A DNA stretch of 64,000 nucleotides, taken from Alloacidobacterium dinghuense. Lineage in GTDB: Bacteria; Acidobacteriota; Terriglobia; Terriglobales; Acidobacteriaceae. The position numbers and the translations under genes were made by a program. How positions within the stretch are numbered: position 1 is the stretch's first letter; each line of letters opens with the position of its first letter. The notes below the pieces were generated by a model. That model saw nothing but the letters and a program-made list of their open reading frames with translations. It made no database searches and was not told the origin of the DNA. The stretch spans positions 1,240,001-1,304,000 of the forward strand of contig NZ_CP060394.1 of the NCBI RefSeq assembly GCF_014274465.1. Direction: 5' to 3'. Below, piece after piece: positions 50,883 to 59,565 of this stretch.

Positions 50883-51863
50883 ATGCATGTTCTCTCTGCT
50901 TGCCCAAATTTGCCGGAGGCTGCACATACCCCGCTTGGTTCTGAAGTGTATCGGGGGCTGACGGCTCGACCGAAAACGCTGAGCCCGTGGCTGTTCTATG
51001 ACGCCCGGGGGTCGGAACTCTTCGAGCAGATTACAGAGTTGCCGGAATACTATCCGACGCGTACAGAGAGATCCATTCTAAGCGCACATGCGGATCAGAT
51101 TGTTGCCGCCGCCGCCGGTTGCGAAGAGCTGACGATGATCGAGCTGGGCGCGGGCACGGCGACGAAGACGGGATTGCTGCTGAAGGCGGCGGTGCGGCGC
51201 CAGTCCGAGGTAACGTATCACGCGATTGACGTCTCGGGCACGGCTCTGGATGAGGCGAAGAGGCGGATTGAGGCGGAACTGGAGGGTGTGGCGGTCGTTC
51301 CGCGCGTGGGCGATTACACCCAGGGACTGGGGCAGATCAATGCCGATGGGCAGCGGCGCATGGTGTTGTATATCGGGTCGAGCATCGGGAACTTTGAGCC
51401 TGAAGACGCAGTGCAGCTGTTGCGCGATATTCGTAAAGAGCTGAGGGCGGGCGAGAAGTTGCTGCTGGGCGTGGATATGGTGAAGGATCGCGAGATCCTT
51501 TTGAAGGCTTACGATGATGCCGCTCACGTAACTGCGGCCTTCAACAAGAATGCGCTGGAGCGGATCAATAGCGAGCTGGACGCGGATTTCAATTTGAATC
51601 TGTTTCGTCATCGAGCGCGGTGGAATGAAGAGTGTTCGCGCATCGAGATGCACTTGGAGAGCTTGATTGCGCAGAGCGTCTCGATTCCTGCGCTGGAGCT
51701 TGAGGTGAAGCTGCAAAGGGGCGAGACGATTCACACCGAAAACAGTTACAAGTTCCGCGATGAGGGCGTGATCGGGCTACTGGAGCGCGCGGACTTTCAT
51801 CTCAGCGATCACTGGACAGATGAGCGCGAATGGTTTGGCGTCTATCTGGCCACTGCGTGGTAG
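50883..51863 (+). CDS. egtD: L-histidine N-alpha-methyltransferase EgtD
   Basis: A 326-residue SAM-dependent methyltransferase that makes hercynine from histidine. The family opening RPKTLSPWLFYDARGSELFE and ITELPEYYPTRTERSIL are intact; the SAM-binding motif is MIELGAGTATKTGLLL, followed by YIGSSIGNFEPEDAVQLLRD and LLGVDMVKD. It follows egtB by 19 bases and is almost certainly co-transcribed with it. Its stop abuts that of the convergent mechanosensitive channel gene. Confidence 0.96.
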   Translation: MHVLSACPNLPEAAHTPLGSEVYRGLTARPKTLSPWLFYDARGSELFEQITELPEYYPTRTERSILSAHADQIVAAAAGCEELTMIELGAGTATKTGLLLKAAVRRQSEVTYHAIDVSGTALDEAKRRIEAELEGVAVVPRVGDYTQGLGQINADGQRRMVLYIGSSIGNFEPEDAVQLLRDIRKELRAGEKLLLGVDMVKDREILLKAYDDAAHVTAAFNKNALERINSELDADFNLNLFRHRARWNEECSRIEMHLESLIAQSVSIPALELEVKLQRGETIHTENSYKFRDEGVIGLLERADFHLSDHWTDEREWFGVYLATAW

Positions 51864-52985
51864 TCAGGATTGAGGCTGCGTTGAGGGGAATGAGTTCCCG
51901 CTTTCCGGCTGCGATATGGCACTGAAACGAGTGCGCGGGAAGGCGTCCGGGTAGTTTTTCTGGATGAAGTCGATCATCTTTTCGCGCACGATGCAGCGAA
52001 GGTCAAATGTCTGGCCGGAATTGCGCGCGCTCATCAGGCAACGGATTTCCATGGTGTGTTCGGAGAGATTGGTGACCTGTAGCGCGTTGATGCGGCGATC
52101 CCACTGCGTAGACGATTCGAGGATGCGCGTGAATTCCTGACGCAGGGCCTCGACGGGGATCGAATAATCCACGTAGAGGAATGACGTGCCGATCAGATCG
52201 GAACTATTCCGGGTCCAGTTCTCGAATGAATTCTCAATGAAATAGCTGAGCGGGACGATCAGTTTTCTTTGGTCCCAGACGGCGATCACCACGTATCCGG
52301 TGGTGATTTCTTCGACTCTCCCAAACTGACCCTGCACAACGACAACGTCGTCGATACGGATTGGCTCAGTGAACGCAATCTGAAGTCCGGCGAGCAGATT
52401 CGAGGCGGTGGATTTTGCGGCTGTGGCGAGAACGAGGCTGGCCAGTCCGGCAGACGCGAGCAATCCCGCGCCGTAGTGCCAGATTTTGGAGTCATGGAAG
52501 AGTGAGAGGATCAGGCCGGCGTCGATCAAGAGCAGCAGGAAAATTGAGATACGCCGCATGAACTGCATCTGCGTGCGTACGCGCCGTGCTCTGAGATTGT
52601 CGCTGGCTCCGACATCATAGCGGCGCAGCAGAAGATCTTCGACCATATAGACGGCGGAGATCATGAACCAGCCGAGGGCAAGGAACCACAAGATGCCAAG
52701 TGCTTTGTGCGCCAGGTCCGTGTAGTTGGGTGGGATGGGAATCCACGGGAGCGAAAAGCCGATGGCGGTGAGGATGACGATCCAGCGCGCGGGGCGCCGC
52801 AATCTCTGGGTTGCGGTGGCAAAGAGCGGCCGCTCCGCCTGATATTTTGGCCGGAAGCGCGCCAGCAGACGAAAGAAGATGTCGTGCGCGAAGAAGCTTA
52901 ACAGGATGGCGAGACAGAGGAGGGTGATACCGATTGCCCAGTCCCGCCGGTGGGCAGAAAGCGTATTGTAAATCGTCAAAAGCAT
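51864..52985 (-). CDS. MscS family mechanosensitive ion channel
   Basis: A 373-residue small-conductance channel with four to five membrane segments. The pore-lining region includes ASAGLASLVLATAAKSTASN, followed by the MscS beta domain IRIDDVVVVQGQFGRVEEIT and TGYVVIAVWDQRKLIVPLSY. The cytoplasmic C-terminus ends in a serine-rich tail. It protects against hypo-osmotic shock. It is convergent with egtD (stops abut) and 52 bases downstream of moaC. Confidence 0.9.
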   Translation of the reverse strand: MLLTIYNTLSAHRRDWAIGITLLCLAILLSFFAHDIFFRLLARFRPKYQAERPLFATATQRLRRPARWIVILTAIGFSLPWIPIPPNYTDLAHKALGILWFLALGWFMISAVYMVEDLLLRRYDVGASDNLRARRVRTQMQFMRRISIFLLLLIDAGLILSLFHDSKIWHYGAGLLASAGLASLVLATAAKSTASNLLAGLQIAFTEPIRIDDVVVVQGQFGRVEEITTGYVVIAVWDQRKLIVPLSYFIENSFENWTRNSSDLIGTSFLYVDYSIPVEALRQEFTRILESSTQWDRRINALQVTNLSEHTMEIRCLMSARNSGQTFDLRCIVREKMIDFIQKNYPDAFPRTRFSAISQPESGNSFPSTQPQS

Positions 52986-53037
52986 AATGTGTTGGTCTGT
53001 TTCTTCGAGAGATAGTCGAAAACGCAGGTTTCTTGAG

Positions 53038-53505
53038 TCAGCCTACGCGTTGATAGTCGCCGCTTTTGCCGCCGGATTTGCGCTCAAGACGAACTTCGCG
53101 GATGGTGATGCCTTTGTCGAGCGCTTTGCACATGTCGTAGATGGTGAGCGCAGCGACAGAGGCGGCGGTGAGGGCTTCCATTTCAACGCCGGTGGGACCA
53201 GTGGTTGCTGCGACGCAGCGAATGGCGATGCCATCGGTTGTGATCTGGGTTGTTACATCGACAAAGCTAAGCGGTAAAGGATGGCACATGGGAATCAACT
53301 CTGAGGTTCGCTTGGCTGCCTGAATGCCTGCGAAGCGGGCGACCTCGAGCGGATTGCCCTTCGGATTTTTTGGCAACGCTGCGAGCACTTCTGCGGAAAG
53401 CGCGACAAAGGCCGAGGCTTCGGCTTCACGACGCGTAGAGGTTTTGGCGCTCACGTCGACCATGGTTGCTTCGCCTGCTTCGTTGAAGTGTGAGAGCTTG
53501 CTCAT
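53038..53505 (-). CDS. moaC: Cyclic pyranopterin monophosphate synthase MoaC
   Basis: A 155-residue enzyme of molybdenum-cofactor synthesis (step 1, with MoaA). The signature [20 protein letters not shown] and [20 protein letters not shown] are complete, followed by [18 protein letters not shown]. It starts nine bases after the moeA stop. MoaA, MoaD and MoaE are not in the window. Confidence 0.97.
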   Translation of the reverse strand: MSKLSHFNEAGEATMVDVSAKTSTRREAEASAFVALSAEVLAALPKNPKGNPLEVARFAGIQAAKRTSELIPMCHPLPLSFVDVTTQITTDGIAIRCVAATTGPTGVEMEALTAASVAALTIYDMCKALDKGITIREVRLERKSGGKSGDYQRVG

Positions 53506-53514
53506 GAAAATAGC

Positions 53515-54738
53515 CTAAACCAGCAGCACGGAGACGCGATCCTGGGCGGTGAGTTGTTCTGCGTCCGGTGGGATGACGACGAAGCCGTTTGCTGCCGCGG
53601 TGCTGGCGAGGTCGCCAGATCCCTGCCAGGGAATGATAGTCGCTTGCGGTGAATTGATTTTGAAATCGATGCTTGCAGGCAGGAAGCGGGTGAGTCTCGG
53701 TTTGGTGCGGAAATTGTGGGTGAGGTGCGCGAGGGCGAAACGCGGACCTCCGGCGGTTTCTCCGCTGAGCGCGGCGATAAGCGGTTGTGCGAAGAGCAGG
53801 AATGTGACCATCGTGGAGACGGGATTGCCGGGAAGCCCGAAGAAATATTGTTGTGGCAGCTTGCCGAAGACTACAGGGTGGCCGGGCTGGATCTTCACAC
53901 CAGTAAAGATAAATTTCGCGCCGAGCGCGCGCAAAGCCTGTTCGACGAAATCGTATTTCCCCATCGAGACGCCGCCTGAAAGCAGGAGCAGATCGCAGCC
54001 GGATGCACTGCCGATGGAGGATTCAATTTCATCCTGGCTATCGCCGGCAACCGGAAGAATGAAGGGCTGGGCGCCTGCAAGGGTAGCCTGCGCTGCCAAT
54101 GAGTAACTGTTTGAGTTACGAATTTGATGAGTGAGCGGAGCGTGATCGATAGGTACGAGCTCGTCTCCGGTGGCGAGAATAGCGACGCGCGGGCGGGTAC
54201 AAACAGGTAGGTTTGCGTAACCGCATGCGGCGGCGGCTGCGATGTGCGAGGCTGCGAGCCGGGTTCCGGCATCGACGATGATGCTCCCTGCTTGAGCTTC
54301 TGCGCCGGATGGAACGATGTTTTCTCCGGCTCCCAGAATGCGGCCCTGTTCGACAAACAGCACGTCTTCTCTCACCTTGGTGTGTTCGACCATGACGACG
54401 CAGTCGGCTCCTGCCGGAACGGGAGCGCCGGTCATGATTTCAATCGCTTCGCCCGTTGCTAGCGGCGCAGCCTTCCACACGTCGCCTGCTCTCAGCTGGC
54501 CGATGACGCGGAGTGGCATTGCCGCCGCGATGTCGGCAGCGCGGCATGCGAATCCGTCGCGCGTGGAACGCGGGAACGGCGGCTGGTTACGATCGGCGAG
54601 AATCGGCTCAGCGAGGACGCGATGAAGCGCAGCAAGGAGTGGGAGACTCTCTGCGGTAGGCTTCTGGCCGAGCAGGATGCTTGCGTGATCTTGGACGACG
54701 GCGGCGGCTTCCGCGTAAGTCAGGATGAGTTCGGGCAC
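53515..54738 (-). CDS. moeA: Molybdopterin molybdenumtransferase MoeA
   Basis: A 407-residue MoeA inserting molybdenum into adenylylated molybdopterin. The N-terminal PPFPRSTRDGFACRAADIAA, EIMTGAPVPAGADCVVMVEH, VAILATGDELVP and LLLLSGGVSMGKYDFVEQAL are in the usual order, with QYFFGLPGNPVSTMVTFLL near residue 300. It is the first gene of a moeA-moaC pair on the minus strand. The C-terminal domain IV is complete. Confidence 0.96.
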   Translation of the reverse strand: MPELILTYAEAAAVVQDHASILLGQKPTAESLPLLAALHRVLAEPILADRNQPPFPRSTRDGFACRAADIAAAMPLRVIGQLRAGDVWKAAPLATGEAIEIMTGAPVPAGADCVVMVEHTKVREDVLFVEQGRILGAGENIVPSGAEAQAGSIIVDAGTRLAASHIAAAAACGYANLPVCTRPRVAILATGDELVPIDHAPLTHQIRNSNSYSLAAQATLAGAQPFILPVAGDSQDEIESSIGSASGCDLLLLSGGVSMGKYDFVEQALRALGAKFIFTGVKIQPGHPVVFGKLPQQYFFGLPGNPVSTMVTFLLFAQPLIAALSGETAGGPRFALAHLTHNFRTKPRLTRFLPASIDFKINSPQATIIPWQGSGDLASTAAANGFVVIPPDAEQLTAQDRVSVLLV

Positions 54739-54762
54739 ACTGAAATTCTAGCCAAAGAAGAA

Positions 54763-54788
54763 GAGCGCCGCTGATGGCAACGGCGCTC
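54763..54788 (-). terminator. Rho-independent terminator of the TPR-protein gene
   Basis: An 8-bp stem (GAGCGCCG / CGGCGCTC) with a ten-base loop. On the minus strand it is followed by TTCTTCTTT, between the TPR gene and moeA. Confidence 0.78.
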
Positions 54789-54810
54789 GTGGTTGGAATG
54801 GGGACGCAGG

Positions 54811-55917
54811 CTAGCTCTTTTTACCTGCCTTGTAGGTGCTCTTGATGGTCTCGCCTGACTCCTGAAGCACGCTTTTCACTTCCGGAGCGAACTGGCCGTC
54901 GGGGGCGAGTTCGAGGTATTTTTGATACGCATCGGCGCAGCCAGGAGGCAGGACGATTTTGCCGGTCTTTTGATCCACCGTTGCTTTGTTGATGAGCGCC
55001 TTGCCCTTCAGGTAGTAGGGGATCGGCTTGTTCGGATCGGCCGCGATGGCTTTGTCTGCTGCGGTCACGGTTCCATCAACCTGTCCGGCGCGGTCCATGA
55101 TGATGGCTTCATTGGTGTAGTACATGGCGGCCTGGGTCGGGTTGATCTTGGCCGCACTGTCGTATGCAGCCTGGGCATCTGGCGCCTTTCCTTCATTGGC
55201 GAGGACTTCGCCCAGAGCATTGTTGGCGCCGGCTTCGATTTCCGGATTGGGTTTCTTGCTTTGGCTGTCCAATTCGACGGCCTTCTTAAGCGAGGTCTCG
55301 GCATCGCTGTTCTTCTTCTGGCCAGCCTGGGCTACACCAAGTTCGAGCCAAAGGACGGCGGCATCCGGTTTGGCTTGCGTGTCTCGCTGCATCAACTGCT
55401 CGGCTTCGGCGAAATTCTTGTTCTTGTTGTCGTCGCGCGCCTTGATGAGATCGGCGTTGAGGTTCTTGATGACAGCATTTTCCTTCATCGCCGTAGCATT
55501 CTTTGTCTTCAACTCTTCGAGAGCCTTGCGCTGGTCAGGGGTGAGCTTTGACAGGTATTCCTGCCGGGTCATGTCGAAGTCCTGCGCGGTGTCACCGCCA
55601 GCAGTGATTTTTACCTCGGGGAATTGGTCAAGGACCTTGTCGGCTGGGGTGTCAGGGCGGCGCAGTGAAAGCGTGTACGTTCCGGGGGCGATATTGTCGC
55701 CCTTGTAGTCGCCGCTGGCGTCGGAATTGAAGGTGTATTTCGCGGTTTTGCCGCCGTCGGTGGACAAGGTGACGATACCGTCAGCGACCGCAACTCCCGC
55801 GGGGTCCTGAATATGGCCGTGGATCTTTCCGGTCGGCTCCTGGGCGAATGCGGGGGTAAGCAGCGCTGATACGAACGCTGCGATTGCGAGCGTCATCCAG
55901 AGCTTTGTCTTTCTCAT
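54811..55917 (-). CDS. Exported Cna-B/carboxypeptidase-regulatory plus TPR protein
   Basis: A 368-residue exported protein with a signal peptide (LAIAAFVSALLTPAFAQ). An N-terminal Ig-like carboxypeptidase-regulatory domain (GKIHGHIQDPAGVAVADGIV; GTYTLSL) is followed by a charged linker (TPDQRKALEELKTKNATAM) and about four TPR-like helical repeats (AEAEQLMQRDTQAKPDAAVL, AAVAYDSAAKINPTQAAMYY-like units). Proteins of this layout are common in acidobacteria, with no assigned role. AAGGAGAAG precedes the ATG; a terminator follows. Confidence 0.82.
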   Translation of the reverse strand: MRKTKLWMTLAIAAFVSALLTPAFAQEPTGKIHGHIQDPAGVAVADGIVTLSTDGGKTAKYTFNSDASGDYKGDNIAPGTYTLSLRRPDTPADKVLDQFPEVKITAGGDTAQDFDMTRQEYLSKLTPDQRKALEELKTKNATAMKENAVIKNLNADLIKARDDNKNKNFAEAEQLMQRDTQAKPDAAVLWLELGVAQAGQKKNSDAETSLKKAVELDSQSKKPNPEIEAGANNALGEVLANEGKAPDAQAAYDSAAKINPTQAAMYYTNEAIIMDRAGQVDGTVTAADKAIAADPNKPIPYYLKGKALINKATVDQKTGKIVLPPGCADAYQKYLELAPDGQFAPEVKSVLQESGETIKSTYKAGKKS

Positions 55918-56028
55918 GTTCTTCTCCTTGAAGGAGCGCTGCGGGAAGTGCCCGGTTCGCGGTCCTTTTGTTCAAATTGTTCCAAAATCTCTGACTATGC
56001 CAGAACCTGCTCCGGTGATGCCAGCCTT

Positions 56029-56724
56029 CTAACTGCGATGCGCGGCGTATGGGATGCGGTCTTCCGATCCGGCTTCTGCAAATGCGCGGAGGCGGAGGAC
56101 GCAGCTCTCACATACACCGCAGGCGAATTCCTCACCTGAGTAGCATGACCACGTTAAATCCAATGGTGCGCCGAGTTCAAGGCCAAGGGACACGATCTCC
56201 TTCTTTCGCATATGGATGAGTGGCGTGAGAACTTTGATGTCTGCGTTTTTCGTTCCGGTGCGGATAAGTTGCTGAAACGCCTCGTAGTAGGCGGGGCGGC
56301 AATCGGGGTAACCGGAGCTGTCCTGCTCGACGGCGCCGATGAAGATTTTTTTCGCGCCGAGGACTTCGGCCCAGCTTACCGCCGCAGACAGGAAATGCGC
56401 GTTGCGGAAGGGGACGTAGGTTACCGGGATTTCCGCGCCGATCTGGCTGTTTTCTGCGACTTCCGGCACAGCGATGCTGGTATCGGTGAGGGCGGAGCCT
56501 CCGATGCGGCGGAAGAGATCGATTTTCAGATGCAGGAAGTCCTTGAATCCAAGCTCGTTAGCGACGGCGCGAGCTGAGACGAGCTCTTTGGCTTCGGTTC
56601 GTTGGCCGTAGCTGAAGTGGAGGGCGTAGGCGTCGTAATCGCGGGTGGCGAGGGCGGCGCAGACGCAGGAGTCCATGCCTCCGGAGAGGCTTACTACGGC
56701 TTTTGTGAGGGTGGGCATCTTCAC
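56029..56724 (-). CDS. queC: 7-cyano-7-deazaguanine synthase QueC
   Basis: A 231-residue enzyme converting carboxydeazaguanine to preQ0 for queuosine. The PP-loop SGGMDS (14-19), the AYALHFSYGQRTEAKELVSA stretch, VPFRNAHFLSAAVSWAEVLG and the zinc-binding cysteine cluster CYSGEEFACGVCESC near the end are all present. The window has no queD/E. ATG 56724 lies four bases after the stop of a startless upstream ORF. Confidence 0.95.
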   Translation of the reverse strand: MKMPTLTKAVVSLSGGMDSCVCAALATRDYDAYALHFSYGQRTEAKELVSARAVANELGFKDFLHLKIDLFRRIGGSALTDTSIAVPEVAENSQIGAEIPVTYVPFRNAHFLSAAVSWAEVLGAKKIFIGAVEQDSSGYPDCRPAYYEAFQQLIRTGTKNADIKVLTPLIHMRKKEIVSLGLELGAPLDLTWSCYSGEEFACGVCESCVLRLRAFAEAGSEDRIPYAAHRS

Positions 56725-56727
56725 GTC

Positions 56728-56997
56728 TTATGGTAACGCGGATGTGAAGGCGATTTCGTACTTGCAACCTTTCGAGAAGCCATAGACATCCTGCTTACGT
56801 GAGAAGACACCGTCAGGATCGTAGCCGAACTTTTTGAAGCTCTGTGCTCTTAGTAACCATGTGAATGGCGGAAACTCATCACATAAGGCATCTGCTATCG
56901 GGTGCACAGCAACCAACCCAGCGCTTTGTGTGAAATGATGACATTCTTTGGCAGCGTGAAGAGTTGTCTTTTTTGATATGTAGGGAAATTTACCCGA
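56728..56997 (-). pseudogene. 5'-truncated gene remnant (open frame without ATG)
   Basis: An 89-codon open frame (stop codon at 57000-56998 to stop at 56728) with protein-like composition: TTLHAAKECHHFTQSAGLVA, DALCDEFPPFTWLLRAQSFK, YGFSKGCKYEIAFTSALP. It has no ATG; the only usual start, TTG at 56916, would drop the HHFTQSAG part, which reads as continuous coding. I infer a gene that has lost its 5' end. The parent family is not recognised. Confidence 0.4.
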
Positions 56998-57060
56998 CTA
57001 AATGTGGTGGATGGACCAGGAGTTGTTGCTACCGAATCTACTAGGTCTGACCCCGCCTGC

Positions 57061-57384
57061 CTATAGATAAGCGGCTATAGCGGGTCCATTCGGTCGGCTA
57101 TCAAGCGTTATGAGACGGGTTTTAGCCATATCACGAATATGGGCTGAATATCGATGATACTTCTGCTTAGCACCATCCGGCTTTACTCTGTTGCAATCCG
57201 ACCAGAACAAGATTGCACTTTCCGGCCACCGCACGAAATCTTCCAAGTGATTTGCTATTTCCTGCAGGATGGACCGAACCGGGGTCACGTCGACTTGTGA
57301 GAGTTCCCGTAAGTACCAGTTTGGAAGATTTTCTAAATTGCAGGGTTCAAGTAAACGGTTTGGAGAATTCAAATTGTAGGGCAT
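57061..57384 (-). CDS. Small protein of unknown function, overlapping the HicB-like gene
   Basis: A 107-residue protein (PNWYLRELSQVDVTPVRSIL, FVRWPESAILFWSDCNRVKP, AHIRDMAKTRLITLDSRPNG), well-ordered in composition but of no family I recognise. It overlaps the 3' end of the HicB-like gene by 16 bases, the position where a HicA toxin usually precedes or follows, but there is no HicA-like dsRBD signature. The local base composition is more AT-rich than the surrounding genes. Confidence 0.5.
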   Translation of the reverse strand: MPYNLNSPNRLLEPCNLENLPNWYLRELSQVDVTPVRSILQEIANHLEDFVRWPESAILFWSDCNRVKPDGAKQKYHRYSAHIRDMAKTRLITLDSRPNGPAIAAYL

Positions 57385-57632
57385 TTTAGAAGGAACGCTT
57401 GAGTCTTTAGGAAATAATGAGAGGGTATTTGACTATCGAAATAAAAGCCCTCTACAGCTTCTTTAATGTTCAACCGTAGGTCCTCCCACGTGTCACCCTG
57501 TGTGAAGATGCTTTCGCCCAACGCTACGGCGACGTAGACACCATCGGGTTCCTGCGTTATTTCGAAGACGAGTTGCTGTATGGATTCAATGTAGCGAAGG
57601 TTGAGCGTCAACTCAACAAGAGACCTTGCCAT
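57369..57632 (-). CDS. HicB-like protein (orphan antitoxin fold, altered C-terminus)
   Basis: An 87-residue frame. Residues about 18-66 match the HicB-like/DUF family often annotated next to HicA: QQLVFEITQEPDGVYVAVAL, GESIFTQGDTWEDLRLNIKE, AVEGFYFD. The usual C-terminal IRLHFVRDEVLA-like stretch is replaced by SHYFLKTQAFLLKCPTI, so the end may be mutated or newly acquired. The first 17 residues are poorly matched. It lies nine bases from dispersed repeat A3. Confidence 0.6.
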   Translation of the reverse strand: MARSLVELTLNLRYIESIQQLVFEITQEPDGVYVAVALGESIFTQGDTWEDLRLNIKEAVEGFYFDSQIPSHYFLKTQAFLLKCPTI

Positions 57633-57640
57633 ACCACCAG

Positions 57641-57672
57641 AAAAGCAGATCCTTCGCTTTGCTCAGGATGAC
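57641..57672. repeat. Dispersed repeat A, copy 3, overlapping the trmFO stop
   Basis: AAAAGCAGATCCTTCGCTTT followed by GCTCAGGATGACAGCGC. The last codons and stop of trmFO (on the minus strand) lie within this element. Confidence 0.85.
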
Positions 57673-59006
57673 AGCGCAGTGGCAATGGCGGCTGATTGCC
57701 ACCAGCGTTCGAAAGCAGCCAATGATCGCTCACATTGCAGGCGATGGCGTTCTTTTTTATCGCGGATTTTCTTGCGTAGCTCTTCTTCGAGCGGGACTAA
57801 AAGATCGAATGTGATGTTGGCGGGTTGGAAGTGCTTTGCTTCCGCTTGGGTGATGTAGTTTACCAGCGAACCCAGGGCTGTTTCGCGGGGGACGGGTGTG
57901 GTGCTTGCGCCTTGTACGGCGGTTGCGGCATAGAGTCCGGCGAGCAGGCCGGTGGCGATGGATTCGGTGTAGCCTTCGATGCCGGAGACTTGTCCGGCGA
58001 AGTAGATGCTGGGGTGGTCGCGGAGGCTCAGGGTTTCCGTTAGAACGCGCGGTGCGTTGATGTAGGTGTTGCGGTGGATCTGGCCGTAGCGCAGGAACTT
58101 TGCGTTTTCGAGGCCGGGGATGAGGCGCAGGACGCGGGCTTGTTCGCCGAATTTTAGGTGGTTCTGGAAGCCGACTAAGTTGTAGGAATCGGCGCGCAGG
58201 TTTTCGCAGCGCAGCTGCACGACGGCGTAGGGTGTCTTGCCAGTGCGCGGATCGCGCAGGCCGACGGGCTTCATGCAGCCGAAGCGCAGGGTGTCGTAGC
58301 CGCGTCGGGCCAGCTCTTCGATGGGCAGGCAGCCTTCGAAGTAGCAGAGCTTCTCCCATTCTTTTTCCTGCACGGTTTCGGCGGTGGTGAGCGCGTTGTA
58401 GAAGGCGTCGTACTCTTCTTTTGTGAAGGGGCAGTTGATGTAGTCGGCGGTGCCTTTGTCCCAGCGCGCGGCGAAGTAGACGCGGTCCATGTTGATGGAG
58501 TCGGCTTCGACGATGGGGCTGATGGAGTCGTAGAAGGCGAGATGGTCGCTGCCGGTGAGGCGAGCAATTTCGCTGGAGAGCGCTGATGATGTGAGCGGGC
58601 CGCTGGCGATGATGGTGATGCCGTCGTTGGGATCGAGCTGCGTGACTTCTTCGCGGTGGACGGTGATGCGCGGTTCGCGCTCGATGGCCTCGTTGATGCG
58701 GTGCGAGAACTCGGCGCGGTCGACGGCGAGGGCGTGTCCAGCGGGGACTGCGCTCGCATCGGCGCAGGCCAGGAGTGGTGATCCGGCGCGGCGCATTTCC
58801 TGCTTCAAGAGCCACGGAGCCGTGTTTTCGCTCTCGGATTTGAGCGAGTTGGAGCAGACGAGTTCACCGAAGTCGGCGGTCTGGTGCGCAGGCGTGGAGC
58901 GCACGGGTCGCATCTCGTAGAGGTCTACGTCTACTCCTGCTCGCGCTGCGACGAGTGCAGCTTCGGGGCCGGCGAGTCCGCCGCCTATGACACGGATGCG
59001 GCTCAC
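57663..59006 (-). CDS. trmFO: Folate-dependent tRNA (uracil-54-C5)-methyltransferase TrmFO
   Basis: A 447-residue FAD- and methylene-THF-dependent enzyme that makes ribothymidine-54 in tRNA. The N-terminal nucleotide site RIRVIGGGLAGPEAALVAAR, the ELVCSNSLKSESENTAPWLL motif, DSISPIVEADSINMDRVYFA and YFEGCLPIEELARRGYDTLR match the family. The start is GTG at 59006, where GTGA overlaps the upstream GNAT stop; the longer in-frame ATG reads through that gene. The last residues (ATALSS) and the stop are encoded by a copy of dispersed repeat A. Confidence 0.95.
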   Translation of the reverse strand: MSRIRVIGGGLAGPEAALVAARAGVDVDLYEMRPVRSTPAHQTADFGELVCSNSLKSESENTAPWLLKQEMRRAGSPLLACADASAVPAGHALAVDRAEFSHRINEAIEREPRITVHREEVTQLDPNDGITIIASGPLTSSALSSEIARLTGSDHLAFYDSISPIVEADSINMDRVYFAARWDKGTADYINCPFTKEEYDAFYNALTTAETVQEKEWEKLCYFEGCLPIEELARRGYDTLRFGCMKPVGLRDPRTGKTPYAVVQLRCENLRADSYNLVGFQNHLKFGEQARVLRLIPGLENAKFLRYGQIHRNTYINAPRVLTETLSLRDHPSIYFAGQVSGIEGYTESIATGLLAGLYAATAVQGASTTPVPRETALGSLVNYITQAEAKHFQPANITFDLLVPLEEELRKKIRDKKERHRLQCERSLAAFERWWQSAAIATALSS

Positions 59007-59491
59007 GCCGATACCTCGCCAGGACTTGCCAGGGCTTGCAGCGCGTCGCCAGTGACGCGCATGATGCGCCACTCGTGCAGCATATGGGCGCCAATCGAGT
59101 GATAGAAGTCGATGGCGGGCTGGTTCCAGTCAAGCACTTCCCATTGCAGCTTCGCGCAGCCTTTTTCTACCGCAATGGCAGCCACGCGGCTGAGGAGCGC
59201 TTTGCCGATGCCGCGTCCTCGAAACTGCGGGCGGACGAACAAATCTTCGAGGTGCAGGCCGCGTCCGCGCCAGGTGGAGTAGACGGGAAAGAACAGCGCT
59301 GACCCGGCGGCCACGGAGTCCTCTTCTGCTATGAGGCATTCGTAGCAGGGGCTGGGGCCGAAGCCGTCGCGCAGCAGCTGTTCCTCGGTGATCTTGACCG
59401 ATTGCGGCTCACGCTCGAATTCGGCCAGTTCGCGGATGAGGGCGTGCATGAGCGGGATATCGGCTGGCGTGGCGTGGCGGATGGTGGTCAT
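59003..59491 (-). CDS. GNAT family N-acetyltransferase
   Basis: A 162-residue GNAT enzyme resembling diamine acetyltransferases. It has the opening IRHATPADIPLMHALIRELA, the acceptor-facing VYSTWRGRGLHLEDLFVRPQ, the acetyl-CoA binding pattern FRGRGIGKALLSRVAAIAVE (R/Q-x-x-G-x-G/A) and LQWEVLDWNQPAIDFYHSIG. Its 3' end is translationally coupled to trmFO by a GTGA overlap, which is unlikely to reflect a shared pathway. Confidence 0.9.
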   Translation of the reverse strand: MTTIRHATPADIPLMHALIRELAEFEREPQSVKITEEQLLRDGFGPSPCYECLIAEEDSVAAGSALFFPVYSTWRGRGLHLEDLFVRPQFRGRGIGKALLSRVAAIAVEKGCAKLQWEVLDWNQPAIDFYHSIGAHMLHEWRIMRVTGDALQALASPGEVSA

Positions 59492-59565
59492 GGGCTTGTT
59501 CTATTTTACGGTGATTGGATTGTCGTTGCAGTGCAGAGTGCGATTGCCGTAACCTCAGGGCACGC

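Noticed and set aside
56725-57060. Possible preQ1 riboswitch upstream of queC
   Set aside because: The sequence just upstream is an open frame ending four bases before the start, and I see no small hairpin with the A-rich tail expected of a preQ1 aptamer.
57757-58815. 352-residue arginine- and histidine-rich frame on the minus strand
   Set aside because: It is an alternative frame of trmFO on the same strand, with low-complexity RRHR composition.
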